This document shows, piece after piece, positions 13,950 to 24,355 of a DNA stretch of 38,785 nucleotides. The notes under the pieces are model-generated. The model was given only the letters and a program-made list of their open reading frames with translations. It made no database searches and was not told where the DNA came from. Within the stretch, counting starts at the first letter, position 1, and the number at the start of each line of letters is the position of its first letter. The translations under genes were made by a program, and so were the position numbers. This DNA comes from GYS-P2D sp964414425 (GTDB lineage: Bacteria; Bacteroidota; Bacteroidia; Chitinophagales; Saprospiraceae): NCBI GenBank assembly GCA_964414425.1, contig CAYPWL010000031.1, positions 1 to 38,785 on the forward strand. The letters are read 5' to 3'.

Positions 13950-15785
13950 TTATCTGTATCCGCGGGCTTGATAGTTGAATAGTTCGGCATAGAGCTTACC
14001 ATTTGCTAATAATTCGGTATGACTCCCAATTTCCAAAACTTGTCCATGCTTCAGTACTAATATGCGATCTGCCATACGTACAGTGCTGAATCTGTGTGAG
14101 ATTAATACTGCTGTTTTCTGAGCGGTCAATTCTGTAAACCTCTCAAAAGCCTCAAATTCTGCTCGTGCATCAAGGGCACTTGTGGGTTCATCAAGTACGA
14201 TGACCTGCGCATTCTTCATGTAGGCACGAGCGAGTGCTACCTTCTGCCATTGACCTCCTGATAATTCCTTACCATCATGAAATCGTTTGCCCAGGGGTTG
14301 CTCATAGCGCTTGGGGAGGGTGTCCACGACCTGATCGGCGAGACTCCGCTCGGCGGCATGCTCGATACGTTGCTGATCACCGATTTCGTCAATTTTACCT
14401 ATTGCAATGTTCTCACCTGCGGTGAAGTAGAATTTCACAAAATCCTGAAAGATTACCCCAAATAGGGCTTGATATTCCTCTACAGTAATCGTCCATATGT
14501 CCATACCATCTAAGAGTATACGGCCCGAGGTGGGTTTATACATCCTCAAGAGGAGTTTAACCAGTGTGGTTTTGCCGGCGCCATTCTCACCGACCAGTGC
14601 GAGCTTCTCACCAGCCTTAAGGGTGAAGTTTATGTCCTTAAGGACATATTGTTCTGATCCCGGATACTGAAAGGAGACATTCTCAAAGGTGAAACCTTGA
14701 CTTATACTTGCCCCCTCCAGACTATTCACCTCAAGGCTCGTATCCGACTCGAAATCTTGATCTAAGAAGTCGAAGTAGTCCTTTAGATAAAGCGCATTCT
14801 CTGTGATACGGGTAAATCTCGAAAATATAGACTGCAGCTGATTACGGATGCGCTGAAAAGAACCTGCTAAGAAAGTAAGCTCTCCAATCGTAATAGCCCC
14901 TCCCACTGTCTTGAGTATGATCGTCACATATGCTGCATAATAAGCGATGTCCCCAATGATATTAAATGTAGCACCCCATGACGCCCGGCGTACGGCTAAG
15001 CCCTTATTCACTTGAAAGTATCTGTCTGCCAGAACAGAGAATCGCTCTTTTAAAAAATCGGACAGACTAAAGAGTTTAACCTCCTTAGCTGTCACATCAC
15101 TGGCTCCTATATATCGCAGGTAGTCCAACTCACGCCGCTCGGTTGTCCAGCTGCGGGTAAGAGAATAACTGGCACTACTAAACTTAATCTCATTGATAAA
15201 TGATGGGATGATCGCTATGAATAGGATCAGGATTAATAGAGGGTATATGACAATCAGTCCTGCCACAAGCGATATAACGGTGATTAGATCTTGCGCTTGG
15301 CTGAGGGCATTGGACATGAGCGTCACACGAGTAGTAGTTTGTCGTCGAGCCCGTTCCAGTTTATCATAGAAATCAGCGTCCTCGAGTTGACTGAGGGCAA
15401 TCTGTGCAGACTTAGCGATGAGATCAACACTCGACTGATTACTGTATAGGTCTCCCATCAGGCCGTCCGTAAGATCTATGGTCCTGCCGATGATATTACT
15501 CAGTACCGCCAACCCAAGTTCTATGCCGATATAGATCCACAGTTGATCCAACTCCGCTCCCTGAATACCCTGCTGTGCGATGATCTCGTCTATGATGAGC
15601 TTGCCTACCCATAACATCACAATTGGGATAACGGCCTTAATTAATCGGCACAGGACGTTAAGCGTAAACAGTCTTGGACTGGTCCGAAATATGAGGGCAA
15701 AAAAACGAGGTAGATACCGAAGAGCTTGGATATTATCCTTCCAACTATATTTTGGTTTCTCCTTCTTAGGTTGTAATGCCTTCAT
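13950..15785 (-). CDS. ABC exporter, fused permease and ATPase
   Basis: A 611-residue half-transporter with the transmembrane domain first (about six helices, residues 35-325) and then an ATP-binding domain (370-600). It shows Walker A GENGAGKTT (399-407), signature LSGGQ (508-512), Walker B VIVLDEP (527-533), D-loop SALD and H-loop ISHR. This is the type IV (exporter) topology of the MsbA/lipid or peptide exporter class; it would act as a homodimer or with an unseen partner in the inner membrane. The substrate is not inferable. An atypical F instead of a small hydrophobic residue follows the Q-loop (FQDFVKF), common in this subfamily. The start ATG 15785 is followed by a Lys-rich cytoplasmic leader. 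Confidence 0.92.
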   Translation of the reverse strand: MKALQPKKEKPKYSWKDNIQALRYLPRFFALIFRTSPRLFTLNVLCRLIKAVIPIVMLWVGKLIIDEIIAQQGIQGAELDQLWIYIGIELGLAVLSNIIGRTIDLTDGLMGDLYSNQSSVDLIAKSAQIALSQLEDADFYDKLERARRQTTTRVTLMSNALSQAQDLITVISLVAGLIVIYPLLILILFIAIIPSFINEIKFSSASYSLTRSWTTERRELDYLRYIGASDVTAKEVKLFSLSDFLKERFSVLADRYFQVNKGLAVRRASWGATFNIIGDIAYYAAYVTIILKTVGGAITIGELTFLAGSFQRIRNQLQSIFSRFTRITENALYLKDYFDFLDQDFESDTSLEVNSLEGASISQGFTFENVSFQYPGSEQYVLKDINFTLKAGEKLALVGENGAGKTTLVKLLLRMYKPTSGRILLDGMDIWTITVEEYQALFGVIFQDFVKFYFTAGENIAIGKIDEIGDQQRIEHAAERSLADQVVDTLPKRYEQPLGKRFHDGKELSGGQWQKVALARAYMKNAQVIVLDEPTSALDARAEFEAFERFTELTAQKTAVLISHRFSTVRMADRILVLKHGQVLEIGSHTELLANGKLYAELFNYQARGYR

Positions 15786-15945
15786 AGATTATTAATACGC
15801 CGCACGCCAAAGATAGCGTGTTAATCATCTTAACATTAGTGATATGTAATTATCAATTCATTAACATCTAAGAGACGTCTACTATACTATTTAATCATTT
15901 TCTTTAGTTGATTACTATTATCCACTTACCAAAACCTCACTCATC

Positions 15946-18777
15946 ATGCTCAAAAAACTCCTCGCTCTAAGTGTTATTATAATGCTCTGTACCACTCTCA
16001 GCGCACAGAAAAATCACAATATTACTGGGGTCGTACAGGACACTACTGGAGAGACTCTATTAGGATCTACCATAATGCTACTGGATCAAGATTCGGTCTT
16101 TGTAGATTTTAGCAGAAGTGAACTGGACGGAAGCTTTGAATTTAAGAAAGTGGCTCCCGGACCCTATATAGTCAAGCTGACCTTCGTAGGATTTATACCT
16201 GAACACATCCCAGTTAAAATATCTAATAGAGATATTGACATAGGAACAATCCAATTGAAAGAGATCGCCACCGAACTTATGGAAGTGGTCATCAAAGCGG
16301 CAAGGGCCCCGATTAAGATGCGAGGAGATACAATCGAGTACGATGCCACCACATTTAAAGTGCCTGAGGGCTCCACTGTGGAGGACTTACTGAAAAAACT
16401 ACCGGGGATACAAGTAGATCAGGATGGTGACATCATAGCGGATGGTCAGAATGTTACAGAAGTCACTGTCGATGGTAAGAAGTTCTTCGGAGGAGATCCA
16501 AAGGCGGCCACCAAAAATCTCCAAGCAGAAGGAATATCTAAAGTCCAAGTATATGACAACAAGTCTGAAGAAGAGGAGATCACAGGTCAGTCGACGGGCA
16601 ATCAGGATAAGACGCTCAACTTAGAGCTCAAGGAAGACTATAAGTCTGGAGCTTTCGGTAAGGTCACAGCTGGATATGGCACTGAAGACCGAGCGGAGCT
16701 CAAGGGTAACTACAATCGGTTTAACGATAAGATACAGTTTTCATTGATCGGAGTTGGTAACAACACTGGCCGCAATGGCTTGTCATGGGATGACTACTCT
16801 GGATTCCTTGGTTCCCAGGCGTGGTCATTTGGGGACGATGGTATATACGGCTTCGGTTCAGGTGGAGGTTTTCGATCTATTACTTTTGGAGGAGAGGAAG
16901 ATAATTTAGAGTCCAGTCTTCGCAGTGTTTTCTTTTCAGGTAGCCAAGCAGGATTGCCTGAAAATTATAATGGTGGTACCAACTTTAACTATGAACATAA
17001 GAGCACTAAGCTCAATGCATATTATTTCATTAATCAAAAAGGTCTTGACGTCAACAGAACTACTGAGCGTGAGACATTCTTGGCTGATGGAAATGTCCTC
17101 GAAGAAAATAGTTCGATATCCGAGACAACGGCACTAGGTCATCGTGCAGAAGTGACTTGGGAACAAGAGATAGACTCCTTTCACACTATAATCGTAAAGA
17201 CTCAGTTTGCAGCAGTCGATAATGAAGGGGTGTTTTTTGGAGATGGTACTTCTCGATTTGAGGGTAACGACTTTAATACTAACACCAATGACTTTGAGAA
17301 TGATAATAATACGAATGGTCATCTCATCAACAGTCGCGTCCTACTGCGCAAAAAATGGCGGTCCAACAAGCGACGCCGATTAGGATTTAATACTTCATAT
17401 CAATTTTCGTCTCTGGATGAGAGGCAGACGCAACGGTCGGTCAATGAGTTTTTTGATGAACTGGGATTAACATCGAGACAGGCTCTTGATCAAAATTATG
17501 ACAATATTGCCACCAAAAATCTGGTGAGAGTCAATGGCTTATATGTGGAGCCGCTCTCTGAGAAGTTTTCCATAAATGCATTCTATAATTTTTCTAATCG
17601 GCAAGAAAATGGCGATAGAGAGGTACTCGATGTGGCTGATAATACCGAATCCGTCAATACTTTCCTTACCCGTAACTACGACAATGAGATTACTCTCAAT
17701 AGGGTGGGAGCGTCATTAAAATATGCTCACGCTGGTGTCAATGTATCAGTCGGTGCTGCATTCCAAAATTTCATATTGACGGGGCTCTTTGAGGGGGTAG
17801 ACGGTAGTGGTATAAGTGGGGAAGTGGATCGCAGCTACACTAATGTTATTCCTAATGTGTCAGTTAACTTTAGTCCGATCCGTAATTCATATTTCAATGT
17901 CTCCTATACAGTCAATGCCAATGAGCCGAGCATACGTAATCTCCAACCGGTCATTGATAATAGCAATCCACTGATTCTGCGAGAGGGTAATCCCAACTTG
18001 GATCCTGAGATCTCCCATAACCTAAATGCTTACTTCAGTTTTTCGAGGCCATTATCAGGGTTTAGAGTTTATCTCAATGGGGGACATACATTCTACAGAG
18101 ATCAGATTATTACCGATGAGACTATTGACGAGAACTTCGTCAGGTTTGTGCGACCGATAAACTTTGATGGCGGTAGCAGGAGCAATATTTACACAGGTGT
18201 GAACTTTCCGCTCGTAACTAATAGGTGGACCCTTAATGTTGGGCTCTCGAGCTTTATTAATGATACGAATACATTCGTCAATGATGTGCTGAATGAAACT
18301 AAGACGGTAAACTATACGCCGTCAGTAAGAATGAATATCACACCTGGTGACAAGCTGGCTATATACCTCAATGCTAACTTTGGTATATCTGATACGGAGT
18401 ATAATGTTAATACATCGCTCAACCAGACGACTCGTAACTTCCGCTATGGTGTAGAGTTTAATACGGACTTAGTACTCGGGCTGAAGCTCAACAGTGATTT
18501 TACCCTTTCGACATTTAGTAATGATCGATTAGGACTTGACCAAGAAGTCCCAATACTTAATTTGTCAATCTATAAGCAGTTCCTTAAGGGAAATAAAGGG
18601 GAGATCAGAGTTTCACTTTATGATGCATTTAATCAAAATGTCTCAATTAATCAGTTTGCTTCGAACTTCTTCTTTTCGCAGTCTCGTACTATCACATTGG
18701 CACGATACGGCCTACTCAGTTTTACTTATAACATCAAAGGGCTCAAATCAGGTATTAAGAAAGACGGATTCTGGTAG
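15946..18777 (+). CDS. TonB-dependent outer-membrane receptor with carboxypeptidase-like domain
   Basis: A 943-residue outer-membrane protein of the 'outer membrane beta-barrel' / TonB-dependent group. Residues 1-20 are a signal peptide ending LSAQ. A CarboxypepD_reg-like beta-sandwich follows at about 24-105 (ITGVVQDTTGETLLGSTIML), then the plug from about 115 (RGDTIEYDATTFKVPEGSTV, LLKKLPGIQVDQDG). The beta-barrel runs from about 240 to the C-terminus, with the Asn/Glu-rich NPSIRNLQP.. and NPNLDPE motifs of this family. It likely imports or binds a ligand at the cell surface; the substrate is unknown. No SusD partner is adjacent, arguing against a classical polysaccharide-utilisation locus. 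It is 18 nt upstream of the GLPGLI gene, a frequent pairing in Bacteroidota. Confidence 0.9.
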   Translation: MLKKLLALSVIIMLCTTLSAQKNHNITGVVQDTTGETLLGSTIMLLDQDSVFVDFSRSELDGSFEFKKVAPGPYIVKLTFVGFIPEHIPVKISNRDIDIGTIQLKEIATELMEVVIKAARAPIKMRGDTIEYDATTFKVPEGSTVEDLLKKLPGIQVDQDGDIIADGQNVTEVTVDGKKFFGGDPKAATKNLQAEGISKVQVYDNKSEEEEITGQSTGNQDKTLNLELKEDYKSGAFGKVTAGYGTEDRAELKGNYNRFNDKIQFSLIGVGNNTGRNGLSWDDYSGFLGSQAWSFGDDGIYGFGSGGGFRSITFGGEEDNLESSLRSVFFSGSQAGLPENYNGGTNFNYEHKSTKLNAYYFINQKGLDVNRTTERETFLADGNVLEENSSISETTALGHRAEVTWEQEIDSFHTIIVKTQFAAVDNEGVFFGDGTSRFEGNDFNTNTNDFENDNNTNGHLINSRVLLRKKWRSNKRRRLGFNTSYQFSSLDERQTQRSVNEFFDELGLTSRQALDQNYDNIATKNLVRVNGLYVEPLSEKFSINAFYNFSNRQENGDREVLDVADNTESVNTFLTRNYDNEITLNRVGASLKYAHAGVNVSVGAAFQNFILTGLFEGVDGSGISGEVDRSYTNVIPNVSVNFSPIRNSYFNVSYTVNANEPSIRNLQPVIDNSNPLILREGNPNLDPEISHNLNAYFSFSRPLSGFRVYLNGGHTFYRDQIITDETIDENFVRFVRPINFDGGSRSNIYTGVNFPLVTNRWTLNVGLSSFINDTNTFVNDVLNETKTVNYTPSVRMNITPGDKLAIYLNANFGISDTEYNVNTSLNQTTRNFRYGVEFNTDLVLGLKLNSDFTLSTFSNDRLGLDQEVPILNLSIYKQFLKGNKGEIRVSLYDAFNQNVSINQFASNFFFSQSRTITLARYGLLSFTYNIKGLKSGIKKDGFW

Positions 18778-18795
18778 TCAAAAAAATACAATCAC

Positions 18796-19524
18796 ATGAA
18801 ATACATAATAATAGCCACCCTCTTAATAGCGCATCTCACAGGACAATCACAAAATGATCATGGCACCATAGTGTATAATCGTCAGATCGATTATACAAAG
18901 ATGATGGCGGATCTGCCATATCTATCTGAAGAAGAAAAAGATCGTATCAAGTTGACCTGGGGGAAAGGTACTTGGGACACCAACTATAACTTGACATTTG
19001 ACCCCAATGGGTCGGTTTATACGTATGGTAAGACTGAGAGAGAATACAATTACTCCTGGCGCCAGGATGAGTTTCTGATCATCGATGACCTCAAGAAAGC
19101 GGAACAAATGAAACAATTCGTAATGGGTGGGCGACTCTATCTATTAGAAGATGATAAGCCTCGGACTAAATGGAAGATCAAAAACGAGATCCGTGAAATA
19201 GAAGGATACCTATGTATGAAGGCTGAGACTACCGATACCATTAAGCAACAAACTATAGTTGCATGGTTCTCGGATCAGATTCCTGTAGCTGCTGGGCCAG
19301 AGGGCTATACAGGATTGCCGGGAATGATACTCATGTTAGATATTAATGATGGTACTGCCATCATAGAGGCCACCTCTGTTGATCTGGCCATTGCCGAACA
19401 TCCCATCCCGAAAAAGATAAAAGGGAAAAAACTTGGTCTTACAGAGTATGATCAGCTCATCGAGAAATTCTTTGCTGAGAGTATCGAGGGAGAACGCAAT
19501 CCCTATTGGGAGATTCGATATTGA
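18796..19524 (+). CDS. GLPGLI family periplasmic protein
   Basis: A 242-residue secreted protein with a signal peptide ending near TGQSQ (residue 18). The family-defining segment PEGYTGLPGMILMLDI lies near residues 170-185; here GLPGM replaces the namesake GLPGL. GLPGLI proteins (TIGR01200, PorT-like) are confined to Bacteroidota, have no known biochemical function, and commonly follow TonB-dependent/outer-membrane-barrel genes exactly as here (18-nt gap). A cotranscribed accessory or chaperone role for the upstream receptor is inference. Confidence 0.88.
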   Translation: MKYIIIATLLIAHLTGQSQNDHGTIVYNRQIDYTKMMADLPYLSEEEKDRIKLTWGKGTWDTNYNLTFDPNGSVYTYGKTEREYNYSWRQDEFLIIDDLKKAEQMKQFVMGGRLYLLEDDKPRTKWKIKNEIREIEGYLCMKAETTDTIKQQTIVAWFSDQIPVAAGPEGYTGLPGMILMLDINDGTAIIEATSVDLAIAEHPIPKKIKGKKLGLTEYDQLIEKFFAESIEGERNPYWEIRY

Positions 19525-19589
19525 CAGGATTAAGTCACTATATGACTGATATCTAATGTCTATATTAGTAGCATACTCAACTATGCTAT

Positions 19590-20696
19590 ATGGCCAATCT
19601 TACCCTATCTAATCGTCTTATTTCATTGGATGCCATGCGTGGTTTCACCATCGCAGGTATGATTATCGTCAATGACCCCGGGTCGTGGTCACATGTATAT
19701 GGTCCGCTATTGCATGAAGCGTGGAATGGGATTACTCCTACGGATTACGTCTTTCCGTTCTTCCTATTCATCGTAGGCGTATCCGTCTCATTAGCTTACC
19801 AAAGAAGACTTGATGATGGTAGTGAAAAGGGACCTTTGGTACGTAAAATCCTATTCAGGTCATTAAAAATATTTGTGCTGGGTCTTTTTCTGTGGTTGTG
19901 GCCGAAATTTGACTTTGGAGGTATCAGGTATGCAGGTGTATTACAACGTATAGCTTTGGTGTTTCTGCCCTGTGCATTGCTATATCTATACACAGACTGG
20001 CGAACACAACTCAAACTATTAATTGGAATTTTGGTGGGCTATTGGATCATTATGGCTTATGTGCCAGTGCCGGGTATAGGAGCACCTGATCTCAGTGTGC
20101 CTGAGAAGAATTGGGCTCATTACCTGGATAATCTCCTCTTGCCTGGTAGATTATGGCAGGAGACCTGGGATCCCGAGGGCTTCTTGAGTACGCTACCGTC
20201 GATAGGGACTGGCATCATTGGTATGTTAATCGGTAAGATGATATTGACCATACGAGACTCTTATGAGAAGCTTACACACCTGTTTTTGGCAGGGTTCATT
20301 ATGCTTGTGATAGGTGGTATATGGAAGTGGTACTTTCCTCTGAATAAGAATATCTGGACAAGCTCGTACGTGATGGTGATGGCGGGTATGTCCACACTCA
20401 CACTCGGAACATTTATGTACATCGTTGATCTCAAGGGATATACACGTTGGACTACGATAGGTAGGGTATTTGGGGCTAATTCCATTGCAGCCTACGTGAT
20501 GGCAGGTATGCTCACGGCTGTGTTCTATAGTGATATATTTATTGGAGTAGCACTCAATCAACTATGGATGGAAGCACTGCCAGGTATAGGTGTCGCGCCT
20601 AAGTTGGCCTCACTTCTATATGCTTTGCTTTATGTTGGGGTGATATTTATCCCTACGTACATCCTCTACAGGAAGAAAATATTTATTAAGGTATAG
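19590..20696 (+). CDS. heparan-alpha-glucosaminide acetyltransferase-like membrane protein (DUF5009)
   Basis: A 368-residue polytopic inner-membrane protein with about ten helices. The N-terminal signature RLISLDAMRGFTIAGMIIVN, a nearby His in the first loop (HVYGPLLHEAWNG) and PTDYVFPFFLFIVGVSVSLA match the NagX/HGSNAT-like acyltransferase family, which transfers acetyl groups from cytoplasmic acetyl-CoA to glucosamine-type sugars across the membrane. Length and architecture are typical of the bacterial family. It follows the GLPGLI gene by 65 nt and could be cotranscribed, though a separate promoter is possible. Its substrate is unknown; amino-sugar or glycan acetylation is inferred from the family. 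Its stop lies 3 nt from that of the convergent ammonium-sensor kinase. Confidence 0.85.
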   Translation: MANLTLSNRLISLDAMRGFTIAGMIIVNDPGSWSHVYGPLLHEAWNGITPTDYVFPFFLFIVGVSVSLAYQRRLDDGSEKGPLVRKILFRSLKIFVLGLFLWLWPKFDFGGIRYAGVLQRIALVFLPCALLYLYTDWRTQLKLLIGILVGYWIIMAYVPVPGIGAPDLSVPEKNWAHYLDNLLLPGRLWQETWDPEGFLSTLPSIGTGIIGMLIGKMILTIRDSYEKLTHLFLAGFIMLVIGGIWKWYFPLNKNIWTSSYVMVMAGMSTLTLGTFMYIVDLKGYTRWTTIGRVFGANSIAAYVMAGMLTAVFYSDIFIGVALNQLWMEALPGIGVAPKLASLLYALLYVGVIFIPTYILYRKKIFIKV

Positions 20697-20699
20697 AGC

Positions 20700-23600
20700 C
20701 TATACTGAATGCTCCTCCTGGATCTCAAAGGCTTTATTGAGACATTCTAAAAGTTGGCCTTTGCGTATAGGTTTAGTGAGGTAATGATTAGCACCTGCAT
20801 TGATGCATTTTTCTTTATCACCTTTCATCGCTGATGCTGTTAAGGCAATGATGTGCACATTGGCGGATTTCTCCTGAGAGCGCAGTTTCTGCATGGCCTC
20901 TATACCATTCATGACTGGCATCTCGATGTCCATGAGTACTATGTCATAATAATTGTCATCATAGGCTTGAACAGCTTTAAGACCGTTATCTACCTCATCG
21001 AAGTGGTAGTTAGCTTTGCTGAGGATGTATTTACAGAGACGTCTATTAACCTCGTTGTCATCGACAATTAGGACGGATATCTGATTATCTTTTTTTGTAG
21101 TTACTTCTTGTTCTTTAGCGGACTTAATTGGGATATCTACGACTGATTTGGTAAGAGGTTTATTCTTGGTCGTCAGTACCCTCATTATCTCTTCTATAAG
21201 CACGTCGTTTTTCACTGGCTTGAGCAAGAGCACATCTATAAGCCACTCTTCATACCTGTTATCTATTTTTATAAGTGATCTCTCAAGAGAAGTTAACATC
21301 ACTATGTGAGCGGATAATTTCCATTTGGTTCTGATTTCGTGGGCGATGTCGAGTCCAGATTTTTCAGGTAGTCTATAATCGAGTATGAAAAGGTCAATAT
21401 GTTTGTTATCGTTAATTATGCTCTCTATATTTTGACCATTTGGATATACCATTACCTGGGCTCCATATGCCGATAGATTACGTTCGATTATTAGAGAAGA
21501 CATTTCATTGTCCTCGATCAGTACAATATTTTTGCCTTTGAGAGCATCTTTCTCGGGTTGGGCAGTAACAATAGGTAAAACTTCATCACTCGACTCTAAT
21601 TTTAAATGAAAGTTGAAGTTTGAGCCTTTACCTTTTACACTTTGGACATTGATATTGCCGTCCATGAGTTCTATAAGCTTGCTACAGATACTTAGGCCTA
21701 GTCCTGTGCCACCATATCGTCGACCAATCGAACTGTCTTCCTGAATGAAGGATTTAAAAATTGATTCTTTTTTATCCTGATCTATTCCAACGCCTGTATC
21801 GATTATTTCAAAGAAGTAATCTGAAAGATTATTTAGGTCCTGCCTGATCCTCAATGTGATCTGACCTACGTTAGTAAATTTTACGGCGTTATAAAGGAGA
21901 TTAATGAGTATCTGTTTAATCCGGACAGGATCACCTATAACTGATCTTTGGATACTTGGGAGATAATCAAACACTACCTCTAAGCTCTTTTCCCTCGCCT
22001 TTAAACTGATGACCTCGAGGCTGTTTTCGGCAGCTTCAATTAAGTCAAATGGGATTTGCTCAAGCTGATAAGAATCATTGCCAAATTTTGTAAAATCTAA
22101 GATGTCGTTGATGATTACTAATAAAGAGTCAGCACTGGATTGGATTGAATCTACATAGTCATTTTGCTCTTGTGTCAACTTGGTTTCTAATAACATAGAT
22201 GACATACCGATTACACCATTCATTGGAGTACGGATTTCGTGGCTCATCATTGCCAAGAAATCTGATTTCGCATTATTCGCTTTCTTTTCGCGCTCTGCGA
22301 GATCTATAAGGCGTTCTCGACTCTTTTGCCGATCGAACAAGTGACTCAATGCATTAGCAAACCCCTCTACGTTTTGACGGATATGTGAATCAGTATCTAA
22401 CTCATCCTCAAAGAAAAAAACAAGACCACCAAGGGGTTTTCTATCTATGGTCATGATGGGCTCAATGAGACTGTTGGCTATGTTGTCCTCTAAGTATTGC
22501 TTCACTGGCTCAAATGAAGACTGACTTCCATGATACTGGGCTCTACGGCCCGTGAGGATATTGTCTTTGATTAGTTCAGTCTGTTCAAGACCTTTTTTTT
22601 TTGTTGTGTCGATATCCATCAGTTCAACACGACCTTCAGTCTTACGGCTGACGCCAAGTAATTTGATTTGATTTCGTTTTTGATCAACCTCATAGAGCTG
22701 GATCATCTTAACGTCCATACGAAGTAAGAACGGCCGCACCATCTGATTGAATCCTTCCAGAGCAGTGTCACACTGTCCAAAGACTTGAAAAATATCTCTT
22801 TGGAACCTTAGGGCTGTATTTCTGATTTCCATTGACTTCCTCAATGATGCTTCAGAGTGTTTGACAGCATTCAGTTTGTCTATTACTGAGTTGTACATAG
22901 AAGCGATCTTACCGATCTCGGTACCTTGCTCCACTTCTATTGGTGTTGTAAAACTCTGTTCGATTCTTTGCTTGTCCATAGCAGCGAGTAGGTCGTTCGC
23001 TGCGGTACTCGTGCCATGTTCATAGATGTTTAGACCTATGATCTCAGCCTCCTCGGATACTCTTAAGACATTAATTTTTTTCAAGATATGAGAGGCGACA
23101 AACATCACTATGAATGTGTATAGTGGTATGAGCATAGCCCCTGAAAATTGCACCATATATATGTTGAAGGTGCTTAAGCCTATCCATGCGTCTATTGAAG
23201 AACTACCAAAGATAGCCACAGCTAATGTGCCCCATATACCCCCAAAAAGATGTACCGGAATGGCTCCGACCACATCATCAATCTTCATACGGCTTAAAAG
23301 TCGAGACCCAATCATGGCAATTATACCACCTATCAAACCGATGAATATAGCCACCGGAATCGAAAAATAAGGCGCTCCGCCAGTAATCGATACTAAACCA
23401 GCGAGCAAGCCAATCATTATACCCCAAATAGAAACTTGATGGCGCCCCCACAAATACTCCACAGATCTACTTCCTATTATACCTCCAATAGATCCAGCGA
23501 TAGTAACAAAGATGACGTGACTAACCCTACTATCAAAAGATAGCAAGCTGCCCCCATTAAATCCAAACCATCCTATCCAAATAAAAAGAACTCCCACGAA

Positions 23601-24200
23601 GGAGAGTGTGGGGTCACTTGATCTAATATTTATCCGATTAATACCGTATCGACGGAATCGTGGGCCGAGAATTAAACTAATCGCAAGAGCTGCAGCCCCA
23701 CCTACTGAGTGCACTACAGCAGAACCTGCAAAATCGATGAATCCGAGTTTAACCAGCCAGCCTTCACTGCTGGAGTTAATAATCGTTGACCATGACCAAT
23801 GTCCCACAATGGGATAAACTAATAAACCCAATATGATAACACAGATCGTATAGGCACGAAATTTCATTCTTTCAGCCACTGCACCAGATACAATGGTAGC
23901 GGCTGTGCCAGCAAACATAGCTTGATATAGCAGGATTGGAACCTTGTCGATAGTATCATATAGATCCAAGATATCCAATGGATTGCCGACAAGACCATTG
24001 ATGGAGTCCCCAAACATCAGCGCAGCTCCCAAGATGAAAAATATCCCTAAGCTTAACATCAGATCATAAATGTTCTTCGCGCCAACATTTATGGAGTTTT
24101 TAGTTCGTACAGCACCAGCTTCGAGGCAGAGGAAGCCTAACTGCATGAATGCCACCAAAATGGTACAAATCAAAATCCACAACGTATCAATCTGAGTCAT
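20700..24200 (-). CDS. ammonium transporter-histidine kinase fusion with two receiver domains
   Basis: A 1166-residue fusion. Residues 1-385 form an Amt/Rh ammonium-channel domain that keeps the functional residues: outer Phe gate (Phe96 in MFAGTAATIVSGAVAER), Trp137 in GHWSWS, first pore His (His164 in DFAGSAVVHS), inner Phe (Phe214 in WFGFN) and second pore His (His317 in GAIPVHLFGGIWG). A HAMP-like helical linker (390-450, EIGKIASMYNSV) leads to a GAF-like domain (470-625). HisKA follows with His654 (MMSHEIRTPMNG), and the ATPase has the N box, DTGVGI and GGTGLGLSI. Receiver 1 (about 889-1005) has phospho-acceptor Asp940 (LFILDYRLP); receiver 2 (about 1040-1157) has Asp1090 (VLMDIEMPVMNG). 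It probably senses external ammonium and phosphorylates the receivers or a separate response regulator. The retained pore residues leave transport possible. No GlnK/PII gene is adjacent. Confidence 0.93.
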   Translation of the reverse strand: MTQIDTLWILICTILVAFMQLGFLCLEAGAVRTKNSINVGAKNIYDLMLSLGIFFILGAALMFGDSINGLVGNPLDILDLYDTIDKVPILLYQAMFAGTAATIVSGAVAERMKFRAYTICVIILGLLVYPIVGHWSWSTIINSSSEGWLVKLGFIDFAGSAVVHSVGGAAALAISLILGPRFRRYGINRINIRSSDPTLSFVGVLFIWIGWFGFNGGSLLSFDSRVSHVIFVTIAGSIGGIIGSRSVEYLWGRHQVSIWGIMIGLLAGLVSITGGAPYFSIPVAIFIGLIGGIIAMIGSRLLSRMKIDDVVGAIPVHLFGGIWGTLAVAIFGSSSIDAWIGLSTFNIYMVQFSGAMLIPLYTFIVMFVASHILKKINVLRVSEEAEIIGLNIYEHGTSTAANDLLAAMDKQRIEQSFTTPIEVEQGTEIGKIASMYNSVIDKLNAVKHSEASLRKSMEIRNTALRFQRDIFQVFGQCDTALEGFNQMVRPFLLRMDVKMIQLYEVDQKRNQIKLLGVSRKTEGRVELMDIDTTKKKGLEQTELIKDNILTGRRAQYHGSQSSFEPVKQYLEDNIANSLIEPIMTIDRKPLGGLVFFFEDELDTDSHIRQNVEGFANALSHLFDRQKSRERLIDLAEREKKANNAKSDFLAMMSHEIRTPMNGVIGMSSMLLETKLTQEQNDYVDSIQSSADSLLVIINDILDFTKFGNDSYQLEQIPFDLIEAAENSLEVISLKAREKSLEVVFDYLPSIQRSVIGDPVRIKQILINLLYNAVKFTNVGQITLRIRQDLNNLSDYFFEIIDTGVGIDQDKKESIFKSFIQEDSSIGRRYGGTGLGLSICSKLIELMDGNINVQSVKGKGSNFNFHLKLESSDEVLPIVTAQPEKDALKGKNIVLIEDNEMSSLIIERNLSAYGAQVMVYPNGQNIESIINDNKHIDLFILDYRLPEKSGLDIAHEIRTKWKLSAHIVMLTSLERSLIKIDNRYEEWLIDVLLLKPVKNDVLIEEIMRVLTTKNKPLTKSVVDIPIKSAKEQEVTTKKDNQISVLIVDDNEVNRRLCKYILSKANYHFDEVDNGLKAVQAYDDNYYDIVLMDIEMPVMNGIEAMQKLRSQEKSANVHIIALTASAMKGDKEKCINAGANHYLTKPIRKGQLLECLNKAFEIQEEHSV

Positions 24201-24355
24201 CTACAGAATAAAGGTATTACAAAAACTCTTTAGTAATACTCTGCCAAGAAATATTGATACTGTTAAAACGAATAGACGATCTATGTTCACAACAGCTTAT
24301 GGAAAAGTACGACCTGATAAGCTTTTTGGAACCCCGAATAGATAATGCTACTTAC

